A stretch of DNA of 64,000 bases from positions 592,111 through 656,110 of the forward strand of contig KE159571.1 of NCBI GenBank assembly GCA_000403255.2, written 5' to 3'. Made by a program: the position numbers and the translations under genes. The stretch's first letter is position 1, and each line of letters opens with the position of its first letter. Source of the stretch: Lachnospiraceae bacterium 3-1. Its GTDB lineage: Bacteria; Bacillota; Clostridia; Lachnospirales; Lachnospiraceae. Shown one piece after another: positions 45,551 through 54,268 of this stretch. A model generated the notes under the pieces. The model saw only the letters and a list, made by a program, of their open reading frames with translations, was not told the origin of the DNA and made no database searches.

Positions 45551-47380
45551 ATGCCATCAACTTTTTTTGGATTAACGATAGCGGGCTCCGCATTAAATTC
45601 ATTTCATGTAGCGACCAATACGGTTGCCAATAACATTTCCAATGTCAATACCAAAGGTTATACCAGGCAGGAGGCTGTCCGCATAGCGGCGGAAGCTCTT
45701 CGGACAAATCAGCGTTATGGTATGGCAGGAAGCGGAGTGAATACCACAGAGATTATACAAAAGCGTGATTTTTACTATGATGTAAAATATTGGGAAAATA
45801 GTGCGAAAATCGGTATGTATGACGCCCAATTATATGGAATGCAGCAGATAGAGGAATTTTTGATTGATGAGGATTCGGCCAAAGGATTTCAGACAATTAT
45901 GAATGAAATGTTTGCTTCCATGGAGGAGTTGAAAAAGACCCCCGAGAGCCTGGAGGCGAGAAAGGCGTTTATTAGCAAATGCCAGAATTTTACCAACTTT
46001 TTTACCAGCATGAATGCAGGGCTGATTCGGATTCAGGAGGATTTTAATCAGGAAATCCGTACTCAGGTGGAACAGATCAATGCCATTGGACAAAAGATTG
46101 CATTGTTGAACCGTCAGATTAATATTATAGAGCAGCAGGGAACCAATGCCAATGAGCTTCGTGATCAGCGTGCATTGCTGGTAGACCAGCTTTCTGAGAT
46201 AGTGCCTGTAGAAGTGACAGAATCTAAGGTGAGCAACAGCAATTATCCAGACATGTATACGGGAGCTACCAATTATATACTAAAAATTAATGGTCAGACA
46301 TTGGTAGAGAATTTTGAATATAATACGCTGGAATGTAGGGCAAGAGAGTATAAAGTGAATGGTTCCGATGCCCCAGGTCTGTATGATATTTATTGGACAC
46401 GGAATGACGTTCAGTTTAATGCAGCAGGCAGAACCTGTACAGGAAGGCTGAAAGGCTTGTTTGATATTCGTGATGGGAATAATAACGAAGCATTCAAGGG
46501 AAAAGTGGAATCTTTTGAGAGCGGAGTTGGCGGTGATGTTGTAACAATTAGGAATCCCAATATCACCAACGTCAATCAGATGACGATGGATTCAGAAGGA
46601 ATTATCACCATCAATAACAGGGATTTTGCATATTCAGAATTTTCTTATGATGCAGAAACAAACACTTATAAATTCCAGCTGCAAACAACTTTATCCACAG
46701 AAGAACGGACCACGTTGCAGGGGCGCAGCGCTATCATTGGAACGGATGTGGACGCCATGGGAATTCCTTATTATCAGGCACAGTGCAATAGCTTCCTGAG
46801 AGAATATGCGAAGCAGTTTAATGAGATACACAAGTCAGGTGTGGATCTTAATGGGGATGCTGGTATGTCTTTCTTCGTAGCGGAGAATATTTCGGATGGG
46901 ACAGAATCTAATTTTGCAGATTATGATGGAACAAACAGTATGAGCTCCAAGGGCAACTCTTATTATCTATTGACAGCAGCCAATGTAAAAGTTGCATATG
47001 ATCTGGAGCAGGATCCCAGGCTTTTGGTGACCATGTATGCACCAGATACGCCAGACGATGTAGCAACCCAGGATATTGTGGATAAAATGCTTAAACTGAA
47101 AAGTGATGTGCCTATGTTCCGTGGGACAGGAGCAGATCAGTTCCTGAAATGTTTGATTAGTGATAATACAGTAGATACCGAAAAGGCAAAGCTTTTCCTT
47201 ACTAATTATGAGAATATAGGAGAAACAATTGTTCAGAAGCGAATGTCAATTTCTGGTGTGGATGAAGACGAAGAAGCGCTGGATATGCTGAAATTCCAGA
47301 ATGCCTATAATTTGGCGTCCAGAATGATACAGACTATGACAGAGATGTATAACCGTTTAATTTTGGAAACTGGTGTATAA
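45551..47380 (+). CDS. flgK: Flagellar hook-associated protein FlgK (second copy)
   Basis: This 609-residue paralogue has the same terminal helices (FGLTIAGSALNSFHVATNTV, NNISNVNTKGYTRQEAVRIA at the start; DMLKFQNAYNLASRMIQTMT at the end) but a middle domain with little resemblance to the first copy. Outside the terminal helices the two differ clearly, so the duplication is old. Both are intact and share one transcript with flgL. One may form a second ring or be used under other conditions. Confidence 0.92.
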   Translation: MPSTFFGLTIAGSALNSFHVATNTVANNISNVNTKGYTRQEAVRIAAEALRTNQRYGMAGSGVNTTEIIQKRDFYYDVKYWENSAKIGMYDAQLYGMQQIEEFLIDEDSAKGFQTIMNEMFASMEELKKTPESLEARKAFISKCQNFTNFFTSMNAGLIRIQEDFNQEIRTQVEQINAIGQKIALLNRQINIIEQQGTNANELRDQRALLVDQLSEIVPVEVTESKVSNSNYPDMYTGATNYILKINGQTLVENFEYNTLECRAREYKVNGSDAPGLYDIYWTRNDVQFNAAGRTCTGRLKGLFDIRDGNNNEAFKGKVESFESGVGGDVVTIRNPNITNVNQMTMDSEGIITINNRDFAYSEFSYDAETNTYKFQLQTTLSTEERTTLQGRSAIIGTDVDAMGIPYYQAQCNSFLREYAKQFNEIHKSGVDLNGDAGMSFFVAENISDGTESNFADYDGTNSMSSKGNSYYLLTAANVKVAYDLEQDPRLLVTMYAPDTPDDVATQDIVDKMLKLKSDVPMFRGTGADQFLKCLISDNTVDTEKAKLFLTNYENIGETIVQKRMSISGVDEDEEALDMLKFQNAYNLASRMIQTMTEMYNRLILETGV

Positions 47381-47396
47381 GGAGGGTTAGATAGAT

Positions 47397-48944
47397 ATGA
47401 TGCGAGTAACCAACAGCATGATTAGCAGAAACAGTATGACTAATATGAATCATAACAAGGTAAATGTGGATACTCTAAATACTCAGATGACCACGCAGAA
47501 GAAGATTATCCGGCCTTCGGATGACCCGATTATTGCTGTCCGTGCCCTTCGTTTGAGAAGTAATCTGAGTGAATTGAATCAGTATTATGAGAGAAATATT
47601 CCAGATGCCCAGTCCTGGATGGAGATTACAGAAGGGGCTCTTAAGAATATGGAAAAGCTGTTAGAGAATATTTATACAAAATGTGTGGATGGCTCTACAG
47701 ATGTAAAGACCCAGGAGGACCGTGCTGCAATCCTCAAAGATCTTCAGTCCCTGCGGAAGCAGATTTATGCAGAGGGTAATACAGATTGCGCTGGAAGAAG
47801 CGTTTTTACTGGCTATAAAACCAACAGTCAGCTTACGTTTTTGCAGGATGACCAGAAGGCGAAATATGAGATTACAGAATCCCTTTCTTATAAAGATATT
47901 GAAGAGAAAAGATTTTATACAAATGATGTGACGGTGCCAAATACTCCGGGAGAAGTGGCAGCAGGGGTGCCGGTAGGTGATATGCCGCAAGAACATGTAT
48001 TTAAAAGAATACGGTTATCATATGAAGATTTAGAAGAGATAAAAACAGAAGATATTTTAGACAGTCTAAAATATATTGATGAGAATGGGGTAGAACAGCC
48101 TTTACAGGGGGCATATTATGAAATAGAAGACCGGGCAGATACCATAGGAGTTACGACAAATATTTCTTACAATGACTGGATAGAAGGCGGTTGCAAGCTT
48201 GGGCCTGGAGAAGTGATATATTTTAAAGAAACAGGTGAATTGATACTTGGAGATGATGTTGCAACTTTTTTGGGCAGCAACAAAACTCAGTTAAGTATTA
48301 ATTACCAAAAGGAAGGCTTTACAGAAGGAGAAGTAAGGCCAGAACACTATTTTGACTGTAAAAATATTACAGATGAAACCAACCCTATCACTTATGTAAA
48401 AGAGAATCAGGAAATTAAATATACAGTGGCATTTAATCAGGAATTAACCGTAAACACCCAGGCATCCAATGTGCTGGACGCGGATATCGGTCGTGACGTA
48501 GATGAGCTAACCAATGCAGTTCAGGCTGCAATAGCGGCTCATGATAAGGTAGATAAGCTGAAAGCAATGCAGCAGGAGCAGCAGTATTCTGATGAGGAGT
48601 CTCAGGCCAAATTAAAGGAATGGCTGGAAGCTGCCGAGAAGGAAGCCTCCTATGCAGATGATAATATGCAGAAGGTCTATGCAAGAGGAATTACCAAGTT
48701 CCAGAATCATATGGATCGGGTAAAACTTGCCAGAACGGATTTGGGAAGCCGTGAAAGCCGCTTGAAACTTACAGAAAACAGGATGTCCAATCAGCAGTCA
48801 ACCTTTGAACAGTTGAAATCCAGGAATGAGGATATGGAACTGTCTGATATTATTATTGAGTATACAGCGGCCTATAATGCATACCAGGCATCCCTGCAGG
48901 CTTCTGCCAAGGCCAATGGGCAGACGTTATTAAATTATCTGTAA
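47397..48944 (+). CDS. flgL: Flagellar hook-associated protein FlgL, enlarged
   Basis: This 515-residue protein is the second hook-filament junction protein. The flagellin-like N-terminus (MRVTNSMISRNSMTNMNHNK, RPSDDPIIAVRALRLRSNLS) and C-terminus (LARTDLGSRESRLKLTENRM, YTAAYNAYQASLQASAKANG) are typical. The usual length is about 300; here about 200 extra residues lie between 165 and 375 (acidic, GVPVGDMPQEHVFKRIRLSY). GGAGG lies 11 bases before the first ATG; a second ATG follows at once. Confidence 0.92.
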   Translation: MMRVTNSMISRNSMTNMNHNKVNVDTLNTQMTTQKKIIRPSDDPIIAVRALRLRSNLSELNQYYERNIPDAQSWMEITEGALKNMEKLLENIYTKCVDGSTDVKTQEDRAAILKDLQSLRKQIYAEGNTDCAGRSVFTGYKTNSQLTFLQDDQKAKYEITESLSYKDIEEKRFYTNDVTVPNTPGEVAAGVPVGDMPQEHVFKRIRLSYEDLEEIKTEDILDSLKYIDENGVEQPLQGAYYEIEDRADTIGVTTNISYNDWIEGGCKLGPGEVIYFKETGELILGDDVATFLGSNKTQLSINYQKEGFTEGEVRPEHYFDCKNITDETNPITYVKENQEIKYTVAFNQELTVNTQASNVLDADIGRDVDELTNAVQAAIAAHDKVDKLKAMQQEQQYSDEESQAKLKEWLEAAEKEASYADDNMQKVYARGITKFQNHMDRVKLARTDLGSRESRLKLTENRMSNQQSTFEQLKSRNEDMELSDIIIEYTAAYNAYQASLQASAKANGQTLLNYL

Positions 48945-48955
48945 GGAGGAAAGAT

Positions 48956-49420
48956 ATGCAGATGGAAACTAGGTTATTTGGGGAAATTGAGGTAGAGGAG
49001 GAAAAGGTAATCTTTTTTGAACAGGGGATCATTGGTTTTCCCGACTGTCACAAATTCATATTGGTTTATGAAGACGGGGAAAACGGAGTTCGTAAAGGGA
49101 TTTCCTGGCTCCAGTCTTTGGAAGAACCTGCATTTGCTCTTCCTGTTATGGACCCTTTGCTGGTAAAGGAAGATTATAATCCTCAGGTAGAAGATGAAGT
49201 GTTAAAGGATCTGGGGAATCTCACCGAAGAGAATACGTATGTTCTGGTAACGGTAACAGCAACAGAAGATATCACAAAATTAAGTGTGAATTTGAAAGCG
49301 CCCATTGTAATAAATGCAGATGAAAGGAAAGCACATCAAATAATTGTGGAAGATGATTTCCCTGTAAAATTTGCAATATATGATATTTTGCAAGCAAAAA
49401 AAGAAAAGGCGGGTGAATAG
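48956..49420 (+). CDS. fliW: Flagellar assembly factor FliW
   Basis: This 154-residue protein binds flagellin and, when free, binds CsrA and stops it from repressing. It has the family's core ([60 protein letters not shown]). csrA starts two bases after its stop, the standard pairing. AAGGAGG lies before the ATG. Confidence 0.95.
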   Translation: MQMETRLFGEIEVEEEKVIFFEQGIIGFPDCHKFILVYEDGENGVRKGISWLQSLEEPAFALPVMDPLLVKEDYNPQVEDEVLKDLGNLTEENTYVLVTVTATEDITKLSVNLKAPIVINADERKAHQIIVEDDFPVKFAIYDILQAKKEKAGE

Positions 49421-49421
49421 G

Positions 49422-49637
49422 ATGCTGGCATTAACCAGAAAAAAGGGAGAATCCATCATTTTGAATAATGATATAGAAATCAGTATTTTGGAGCTGCGTG
49501 GAGATCAGGTAAAAATCGGCATCAGTGCACCAAGGGAGGTTCCGGTATACCGAAAAGAAGTATATCTTCAGATTCAAAAGGAGAATGAAGCAGCGTCATC
49601 CATAGACAGCTTGGCAGCCTTGCGAGAGATTTTGTGA
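49422..49637 (+). CDS. csrA: Carbon storage regulator CsrA
   Basis: This 71-residue RNA-binding dimer blocks translation by covering GGA in hairpin loops near ribosome sites. The sequence is typical ([39 protein letters not shown]) with the key Arg in ISAPREV. The ATG at 49422 is chosen from the family start; the frame runs on into fliW. The next gene, flaG, has a fitting CsrA site over its ribosome site. Confidence 0.96.
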   Translation: MLALTRKKGESIILNNDIEISILELRGDQVKIGISAPREVPVYRKEVYLQIQKENEAASSIDSLAALREIL

Positions 49638-49663
49638 AAATCAGTTTATTAAATGAGGGTTCT

Positions 49664-49690
49664 TAATTTTTTCCGCCAGATGACCGATAT
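49664..49690 (+). promoter_or_regulatory. Sigma-28 type promoter upstream of flaG
   Basis: TAAT at 49664-49667, 15 bases, then ACCGATAT at 49683-49690. It differs from TAAA-N15-GCCGATAT at two places. It would start a separate transcript for flaG-fliD-fliS. Confidence 0.75.
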
Positions 49691-49716
49691 ATATAAGAGA
49701 AAACAGCGGTCAGGTT

Positions 49717-49735
49717 TCACATGGAGGTGATGTGA
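49717..49735 (+). promoter_or_regulatory. CsrA-type hairpin covering the flaG ribosome binding site
   Basis: TCACAT and ATGTGA form a six-base stem around the loop GGAGGTG (49723-49729). The loop is the flaG Shine-Dalgarno and has GGA in the place CsrA prefers, in an ACATGGAGG context near the ACANGGANG consensus. The right arm reaches the flaG start codon. Confidence 0.7.
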
Positions 49736-50196
49736 TGGAAGTACGAAATGTAAAGACACCGTCTGCGGCTTATCAGGGAAGTGGGCCAGAGGTGGCGGTA
49801 AAGCAAGAGACTGTAGTAAAGCAGGAGGCTGCGGTAAAGCAGCAAACCGTAGTAAAACAGGAGCTTGTGCAAGGCTCTGTAGCGAAGTCGGAGAAGAAGA
49901 GTGATCAGAAGGCGTCGTCAGAGAAGCTGATAATATCAGAGGATGAGAAGAATGTAGTGGATTCTGGTGAGCAGTCTAAGAAAAACAGTGTAAAGCGTGC
50001 AGTGGAAGAGGTGAACCGGAAGGCTAAGAGTTCTGAATTGATTTTTGGGATTCATGATGCAACCAACCGGGTAACCATTAAGGTAATTGATAAGGGTACC
50101 AGAGAGGTTATTCGGGAGTTTCCTCCAGAAGAGACGCTGGATATGATAGCAAAGGTATGGGAGCTAGCCGGAATCATGATAGATGAGAGAGGATAG
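49735..50196 (+). CDS. flaG: FlaG-family protein
   Basis: This protein of 153 residues has the FlaG C-terminal domain (SELIFGIHDATNRVTIKVID, REVIREFPPEETLDMIAKVW), linked to filament length control. The N-terminal half is Lys/Gln/Val-rich, with five loose copies of VVKQE, and looks unstructured. It lies between csrA and fliD as in many flagellar clusters. ATG 49735 is preferred; a GTG lies one codon earlier. Translation is probably under CsrA control. Confidence 0.88.
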   Translation: MEVRNVKTPSAAYQGSGPEVAVKQETVVKQEAAVKQQTVVKQELVQGSVAKSEKKSDQKASSEKLIISEDEKNVVDSGEQSKKNSVKRAVEEVNRKAKSSELIFGIHDATNRVTIKVIDKGTREVIREFPPEETLDMIAKVWELAGIMIDERG

Positions 50197-50207
50197 GAGG
50201 AAGAGAA

Positions 50208-52127
50208 GTGGCAATTAGAATTTCTGGGTTGAATTCAGGTCTTGATACAGATTCTATTGTACAGGAGCTGGTTTCAGCATATCGAACCAAACAGGATAAA
50301 TATAAAAAGGCACAGACCAAGCTTTCCTGGAAGCAGGATGCGTGGAAGGACATGAATACGAAGATTTACAACTTCTACAGTAAAACTTTGTCAAACATGC
50401 GCCGAATTGGTAATTTTACCAACAAGAAGAAAACAACAATATCTGACAGTACCAAGGCAACTGTCTCAGCGTCTTCCAGCGTAGTAAATGGAACACAGAC
50501 CTTGAAAGTGAATCAGCTTGCGAAGGCAGGGTACCTTACTGGTACGAAGCTAGAGTTAAAAGATGGACAGAAAATTGAAAAGAAGACAGCTTTGTCAGAG
50601 CTTGGCATTACCAGTGGAACTTTAAAGTTTCAGGTAGGCGGAGAGACCAAGTCTGTGGAAGTCAATGAGAGCATGACAGTAAGTGATTTCACCAAGGCTT
50701 TGAGCGAACAGGGCGTTACGGCAAACTTCGATGTGGCACAGCAGAGATTCTTTCTTCAGTCTGCGAATACTGGACTGAGTAATGATTTCAATTTTGTTGT
50801 GGATGATGGAGATAAGAATGCTTTCAATATTCTCAATAACCTGGGCTTGGCAACTGCTGAGAATTATGATGCTGTTGCAGGGGATTATGCAACTGCCTCC
50901 AATGGCTCTATCATTGGCGCTGGTAAGTTTGTGAGTATGAGCGGCCAGATTTCTGATAATACATTGTTGTCAGGATTGGGCATTCAGAGCGGAACCATGA
51001 AGTTCAAGGTGAACGGGGTTGAGAAGACAGTTGCAGTTGATGCTGACAATATGACAGTGAGCCAGCTAAAAGATGCATTTAAGCAAGAAGGAATGGATTT
51101 GCAGTATAATAGTGCGGCAGGCGCCTTCGTTTTAGGTGGTTTGAATCCAGGAGAATCTGTAGAGCTTGTTGCAAGTAAAGATGCAGATGGAAAAGAAAGC
51201 TTTAACGTAGCAAACAGCCTTGGATTAGCAACAAAGAAGGCTTATGAAGTTGCTGGTGCAGATGCCGTTGATACATCTGATATGGATTTTGCTGTAAAAG
51301 TAAAGGCTGAAAATGCTCAAATTGAATTAAATGGAGCCGTTTTTGAAGGAGAAAGCAACACCTTTTCAATCAATGGTTTGAATATTACAGCAACAGGTGT
51401 CAGCGATGAAATGACCATTACCACGGCAACTGATGTGGACGGCATTTATGACATGGTCAAAGGCTTCCTCAAAGAATATAGTGAATTGATGAATGCCATG
51501 GAAGCAGCTTATAACGCACCTACTTCTAAGGGCTATGAGCCTCTGACAGATGACGAGAAAGATTCTATGTCTGACAAGGAAGTGGAGAAATGGGAGACAA
51601 AGATTAAGGATTCCATTTTGCGAAGAGATGATACTCTCCGTACTGTAATGAGCGGTATGTCTTCTAATATGGCAAAGGTTTTTGAAGTAAACGGCAAGAG
51701 TTATAGCTTGGCATCTTTTGGAATTAAGACAGCAGGATACTTTAACGCTGCAGAGAATGAGTCTTATGCATATCATATTGATGGTGATGCGGATGATTCT
51801 GTTTCCTCATCCAATGAGGATAAGCTGCGTAAGATGATTGAGGAAGATCCGGATGCAGTGGGACAATTCTTTACTCAACTGGCAACTAGTGTATATGACA
51901 ATCTTCATGAGAAGATGGGAACTACTGCATTGAGCAGCATCTATAAGGTTTACAATGATAAACAGATGAAGTCAGAGTACGATGAGTATACAAAGACCAT
52001 CAAGAAGTGGGAAGATAAACTGAAGGACATGGAAGATTATTACTATAACAAATTCTCAGCAATGGAGACTGCATTGGCAAAACTGCAATCTCAGACAAAT
52101 TCACTTTCTTCACTGTTAGGTGGCTGA
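50208..52127 (+). CDS. fliD: Flagellar cap protein FliD
   Basis: This 639-residue protein sits at the filament tip and folds flagellin into place. It has the N-terminal SGLNSGLDTDSIVQELVSAY, two repeats of the middle domain (LGITSGTLKFQVGGETKSVE and LGIQSGTMKFKVNGVEKTVA), and the C-terminal coiled coil (AMETALAKLQSQTNSLSSLL). GTG 50208 has AGGAGG nine bases upstream. fliS follows. Confidence 0.93.
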   Translation: MAIRISGLNSGLDTDSIVQELVSAYRTKQDKYKKAQTKLSWKQDAWKDMNTKIYNFYSKTLSNMRRIGNFTNKKKTTISDSTKATVSASSSVVNGTQTLKVNQLAKAGYLTGTKLELKDGQKIEKKTALSELGITSGTLKFQVGGETKSVEVNESMTVSDFTKALSEQGVTANFDVAQQRFFLQSANTGLSNDFNFVVDDGDKNAFNILNNLGLATAENYDAVAGDYATASNGSIIGAGKFVSMSGQISDNTLLSGLGIQSGTMKFKVNGVEKTVAVDADNMTVSQLKDAFKQEGMDLQYNSAAGAFVLGGLNPGESVELVASKDADGKESFNVANSLGLATKKAYEVAGADAVDTSDMDFAVKVKAENAQIELNGAVFEGESNTFSINGLNITATGVSDEMTITTATDVDGIYDMVKGFLKEYSELMNAMEAAYNAPTSKGYEPLTDDEKDSMSDKEVEKWETKIKDSILRRDDTLRTVMSGMSSNMAKVFEVNGKSYSLASFGIKTAGYFNAAENESYAYHIDGDADDSVSSSNEDKLRKMIEEDPDAVGQFFTQLATSVYDNLHEKMGTTALSSIYKVYNDKQMKSEYDEYTKTIKKWEDKLKDMEDYYYNKFSAMETALAKLQSQTNSLSSLLGG

Positions 52128-52142
52128 TAAGGAGGACACAGG

Positions 52143-52529
52143 GTGATAGCAAACAAAGGTTACAATGCCTATGCCAGGAATAAAATTTTAACAGCGTCTC
52201 CAGCAGAGCTGACATTAATGCTTTATGAAGGAGCGATTAAGTTCTGCAATATTGCAATTGCCGCAATTGAAGAAAAAAATATAGAAAAGGCACACAATAA
52301 CATAACAAAGGTTGAAAATATTGTTGCAGAATTTTTGTCCACATTGGACCATAAGTATCCAGTAGCCAAAGACTTTGAAAATGTGTATAATTATCTGATG
52401 GAGCGTCTTTTGGAAGCTAATTTGAAAAAGGATAAAGAGATTCTGGAAGAGGTTCTTACGCATCTTCGCACCATGCGCGATACCTGGAAAGAAGTTATGG
52501 AGCAGAATAAGACTGCAAAGGCGAATTAA
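52143..52529 (+). CDS. fliS: Flagellin export chaperone FliS
   Basis: This 128-residue helical protein binds the C-terminus of flagellin before export. The pattern NAYARNKILTASPAELTLML and YEGAIKFCNIAIAAIEEKNI is typical. GTG 52143 has AAGGAGG 11 bases before. The flagellin gene itself is not in the window. Confidence 0.95.
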   Translation: MIANKGYNAYARNKILTASPAELTLMLYEGAIKFCNIAIAAIEEKNIEKAHNNITKVENIVAEFLSTLDHKYPVAKDFENVYNYLMERLLEANLKKDKEILEEVLTHLRTMRDTWKEVMEQNKTAKAN

Positions 52530-52530
52530 T

Positions 52531-53007
52531 ATGGGAAATGATTACTTGAGTATCATGATTCAGAGTCTTCAAAAAAAGCGAAAGATTCTGGATGAAATTA
52601 TTGAGAAAAATAAGGAGCAGCGCCAGATTTTGGAACAGGATGATTTGGATGCAGATGCTTTTGAACAGAATGTTCAGCTTAAAAGTGATTTAGTAGATCA
52701 GATTGATTTTCTGGATGATGGTTTTGAGGAGTTATATGGCAGAGTGAAATCTGTAATTGAAGCGGAGAAGCAGGAACATAGAGAAGAGATTTTGCTGATG
52801 AAGCAGTTGATTACAGAAATTACAGAGAAGTCAGTAACGATTCAGAGCGAAGAGGCCCGCAACCGCCGTTTGGTAGAACATCGTTTTGCCCAGGAGCGAA
52901 AGAAAATAAGAAGCAGGAAGGATACTTCTACCATAGCGAATCAGTACTATAAGAATATGTCTAAATTGAATTTTGTAGATGCTCAATTTATGGACAAAAA
53001 GAAATAA
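52531..53007 (+). CDS. FliT-like flagellar coiled-coil protein
   Basis: This 158-residue, almost entirely helical and charged protein (LQKKRKILDEIIEKNKEQRQ, EEARNRRLVEHRFAQERKKI) starts two bases after fliS. In other Firmicutes a FliT-like chaperone for FliD sits here, so the same role is likely. Sequence similarity is too weak for certainty. It is the last gene of the cluster; four hairpins follow. Confidence 0.7.
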   Translation: MGNDYLSIMIQSLQKKRKILDEIIEKNKEQRQILEQDDLDADAFEQNVQLKSDLVDQIDFLDDGFEELYGRVKSVIEAEKQEHREEILLMKQLITEITEKSVTIQSEEARNRRLVEHRFAQERKKIRSRKDTSTIANQYYKNMSKLNFVDAQFMDKKK

Positions 53008-53018
53008 AATGAAAAGAG

Positions 53019-53049
53019 TTCCTCTTTCAGAAGTTATCTGAAAGAGGAA
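53019..53049 (+). terminator. Perfect 13-base hairpin after the flagellar cluster
   Basis: TTCCTCTTTCAGA (53019-53031) and TCTGAAAGAGGAA (53037-53049) are exact complements around AGTTA. No T tract follows. Confidence 0.75.
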
Positions 53050-53074
53050 TATCTTGCTAGTATATATGATGTAA

Positions 53075-53128
53075 GATTAGGGCGTCAAAAGGGTGCGTCG
53101 TACCAAAGGTACTTTCCACACCCTAATC
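53075..53128. repeat. Compound inverted repeat
   Basis: GATTAGGG at 53075-53082 pairs with CCCTAATC at 53121-53128. Inside it GGGTG (53091-53095) can pair with CACCC (53119-53123), and GTACC with GGTAC. The outer and inner stems compete for the same CCC, so two folds are possible. No gene covers 53008-53480. Confidence 0.65.
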
Positions 53129-53140
53129 CATATAAAAAAT

Positions 53141-53170
53141 AAAGGCATGTGCACGAATGCACATGCCTTT
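53141..53170. terminator. Perfect 12-base hairpin
   Basis: AAAGGCATGTGC (53141-53152) and GCACATGCCTTT (53159-53170) are exact complements. Read on the minus strand it is followed by ATTTTTT, so it is a good terminator in that direction. Confidence 0.75.
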
Positions 53171-53172
53171 GC

Positions 53173-53206
53173 GAGTTTTCAGACTTCCCCCTGAAAACTC
53201 TTTATT
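53173..53206 (+). terminator. Rho-independent terminator
   Basis: GAGTTTTCAG (53173-53182) and CTGAAAACTC (53191-53200) are exact complements, followed by TTTATT. Confidence 0.75.
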
Positions 53207-53480
53207 GCAAATACTCCGTTTGATAAAACAGCTCAACAAGAAAAAATATGACATTTTTTTCAAGAAAAATGGCGTATTCTCGGAATCCAAGAATTCATTC
53301 CCTAAAATTGCTAGTGTTGGGATTGAAATCAAAGGAAACAATGTGTAAAATTTAAGAGAAGGTAATCGGATAGAATGACTGTAGAATTGAATGGTTTTTC
53401 AGGAAGAATATCCATGCGGCCCATCACAGATCAGGCATGATGGCATTTTACAAAAGAAAAAGGGATGATGGAGGGGTAAA

Positions 53481-54098
53481 ATGTTCCAATATTTACTACT
53501 GTTGGAGACAGATGAGGAAAAGAAATTTTTTACAGAAATTTATGAAAAATATCGCACAGAGATGTTCTATACCGCATATCGTATTTTACATAATGCGCCG
53601 GATGCAGAGGATATGGTACATGAAACATTTATATCGTTGATCAATCATGTAGAAAAGCTCATGAACAGTGATCCCCATAAGCTTTGGTATTATATCAATA
53701 CGGCAGTGAAGCGTAAGTCTTATAATTTGCATAACAGACGTCATATCCTAGAGGAAGTGGAATTAGATGAAACCTGGATGCAGGAAGAAGAGGTGCCAGA
53801 GAAGAGTCCAGATCGACTGCTGGAGGACTCTGAGCTGCAGGAAGCCATGACTGGATTGTTAAAGCAATTGAAGGTTCCCTATCGAGAAGTGTTGGCTTTG
53901 CAGTATTATTATCAATTGAGTACACAGGAAATTGCAGAAGAGCTTGGAACAACGCCAGATAATGTGAGACATATTTCCATGAGGGCCAAGAGAAAATTGC
54001 AATCTATATTGGAAGGAAATGGTTTGTGGAAGGAAAAGGAAAATACGAAAAAAAGCCGAAAAAAAAGAGGAAGGAAAAAGAAGGATAACGAGGAATAA
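53481..54098 (+). CDS. Sigma-70 family RNA polymerase sigma factor (intact paralogue)
   Basis: This 205-residue factor has region 2 (HNAPDAEDMVHETFISLINH) and region 4 (VLALQYYYQLSTQEIAEELG, TPDNVRHISMRAKRKLQSIL), with the linker EVELDETWMQE, and a strongly basic tail (KKSRKKRGRKKKDNEE). It is the intact form of the frameshifted gene at 30284-30876. GGAGG lies eight to ten bases before the ATG. No anti-sigma gene is next to it. Its regulon is unknown; nearness to surface and flagellar genes is the only hint. Confidence 0.88.
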   Translation: MFQYLLLLETDEEKKFFTEIYEKYRTEMFYTAYRILHNAPDAEDMVHETFISLINHVEKLMNSDPHKLWYYINTAVKRKSYNLHNRRHILEEVELDETWMQEEEVPEKSPDRLLEDSELQEAMTGLLKQLKVPYREVLALQYYYQLSTQEIAEELGTTPDNVRHISMRAKRKLQSILEGNGLWKEKENTKKSRKKRGRKKKDNEE

Positions 54099-54268
54099 TT
54101 TTTATGGAAAAGATAGTTTTGAGAAAATTTGAATTTCCTTTACAGATATATTTGCTTATGTTAAAGTAAAAATAAAGATACCTTAAGTGAGGAAGCAAGA
54201 GGCCCAATCAGGAGATTTGGCAATGTTGTAATTGCTTGGGAATACATGAAATAAAGGAGAGGTTTTAG

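Noticed and set aside
53157-53480. Short plus-strand frames, including a 21-codon one at 53375-53440
   Set aside because: The first begins in a hairpin; the second reads plausibly but has no good ribosome site. Too little to call genes.
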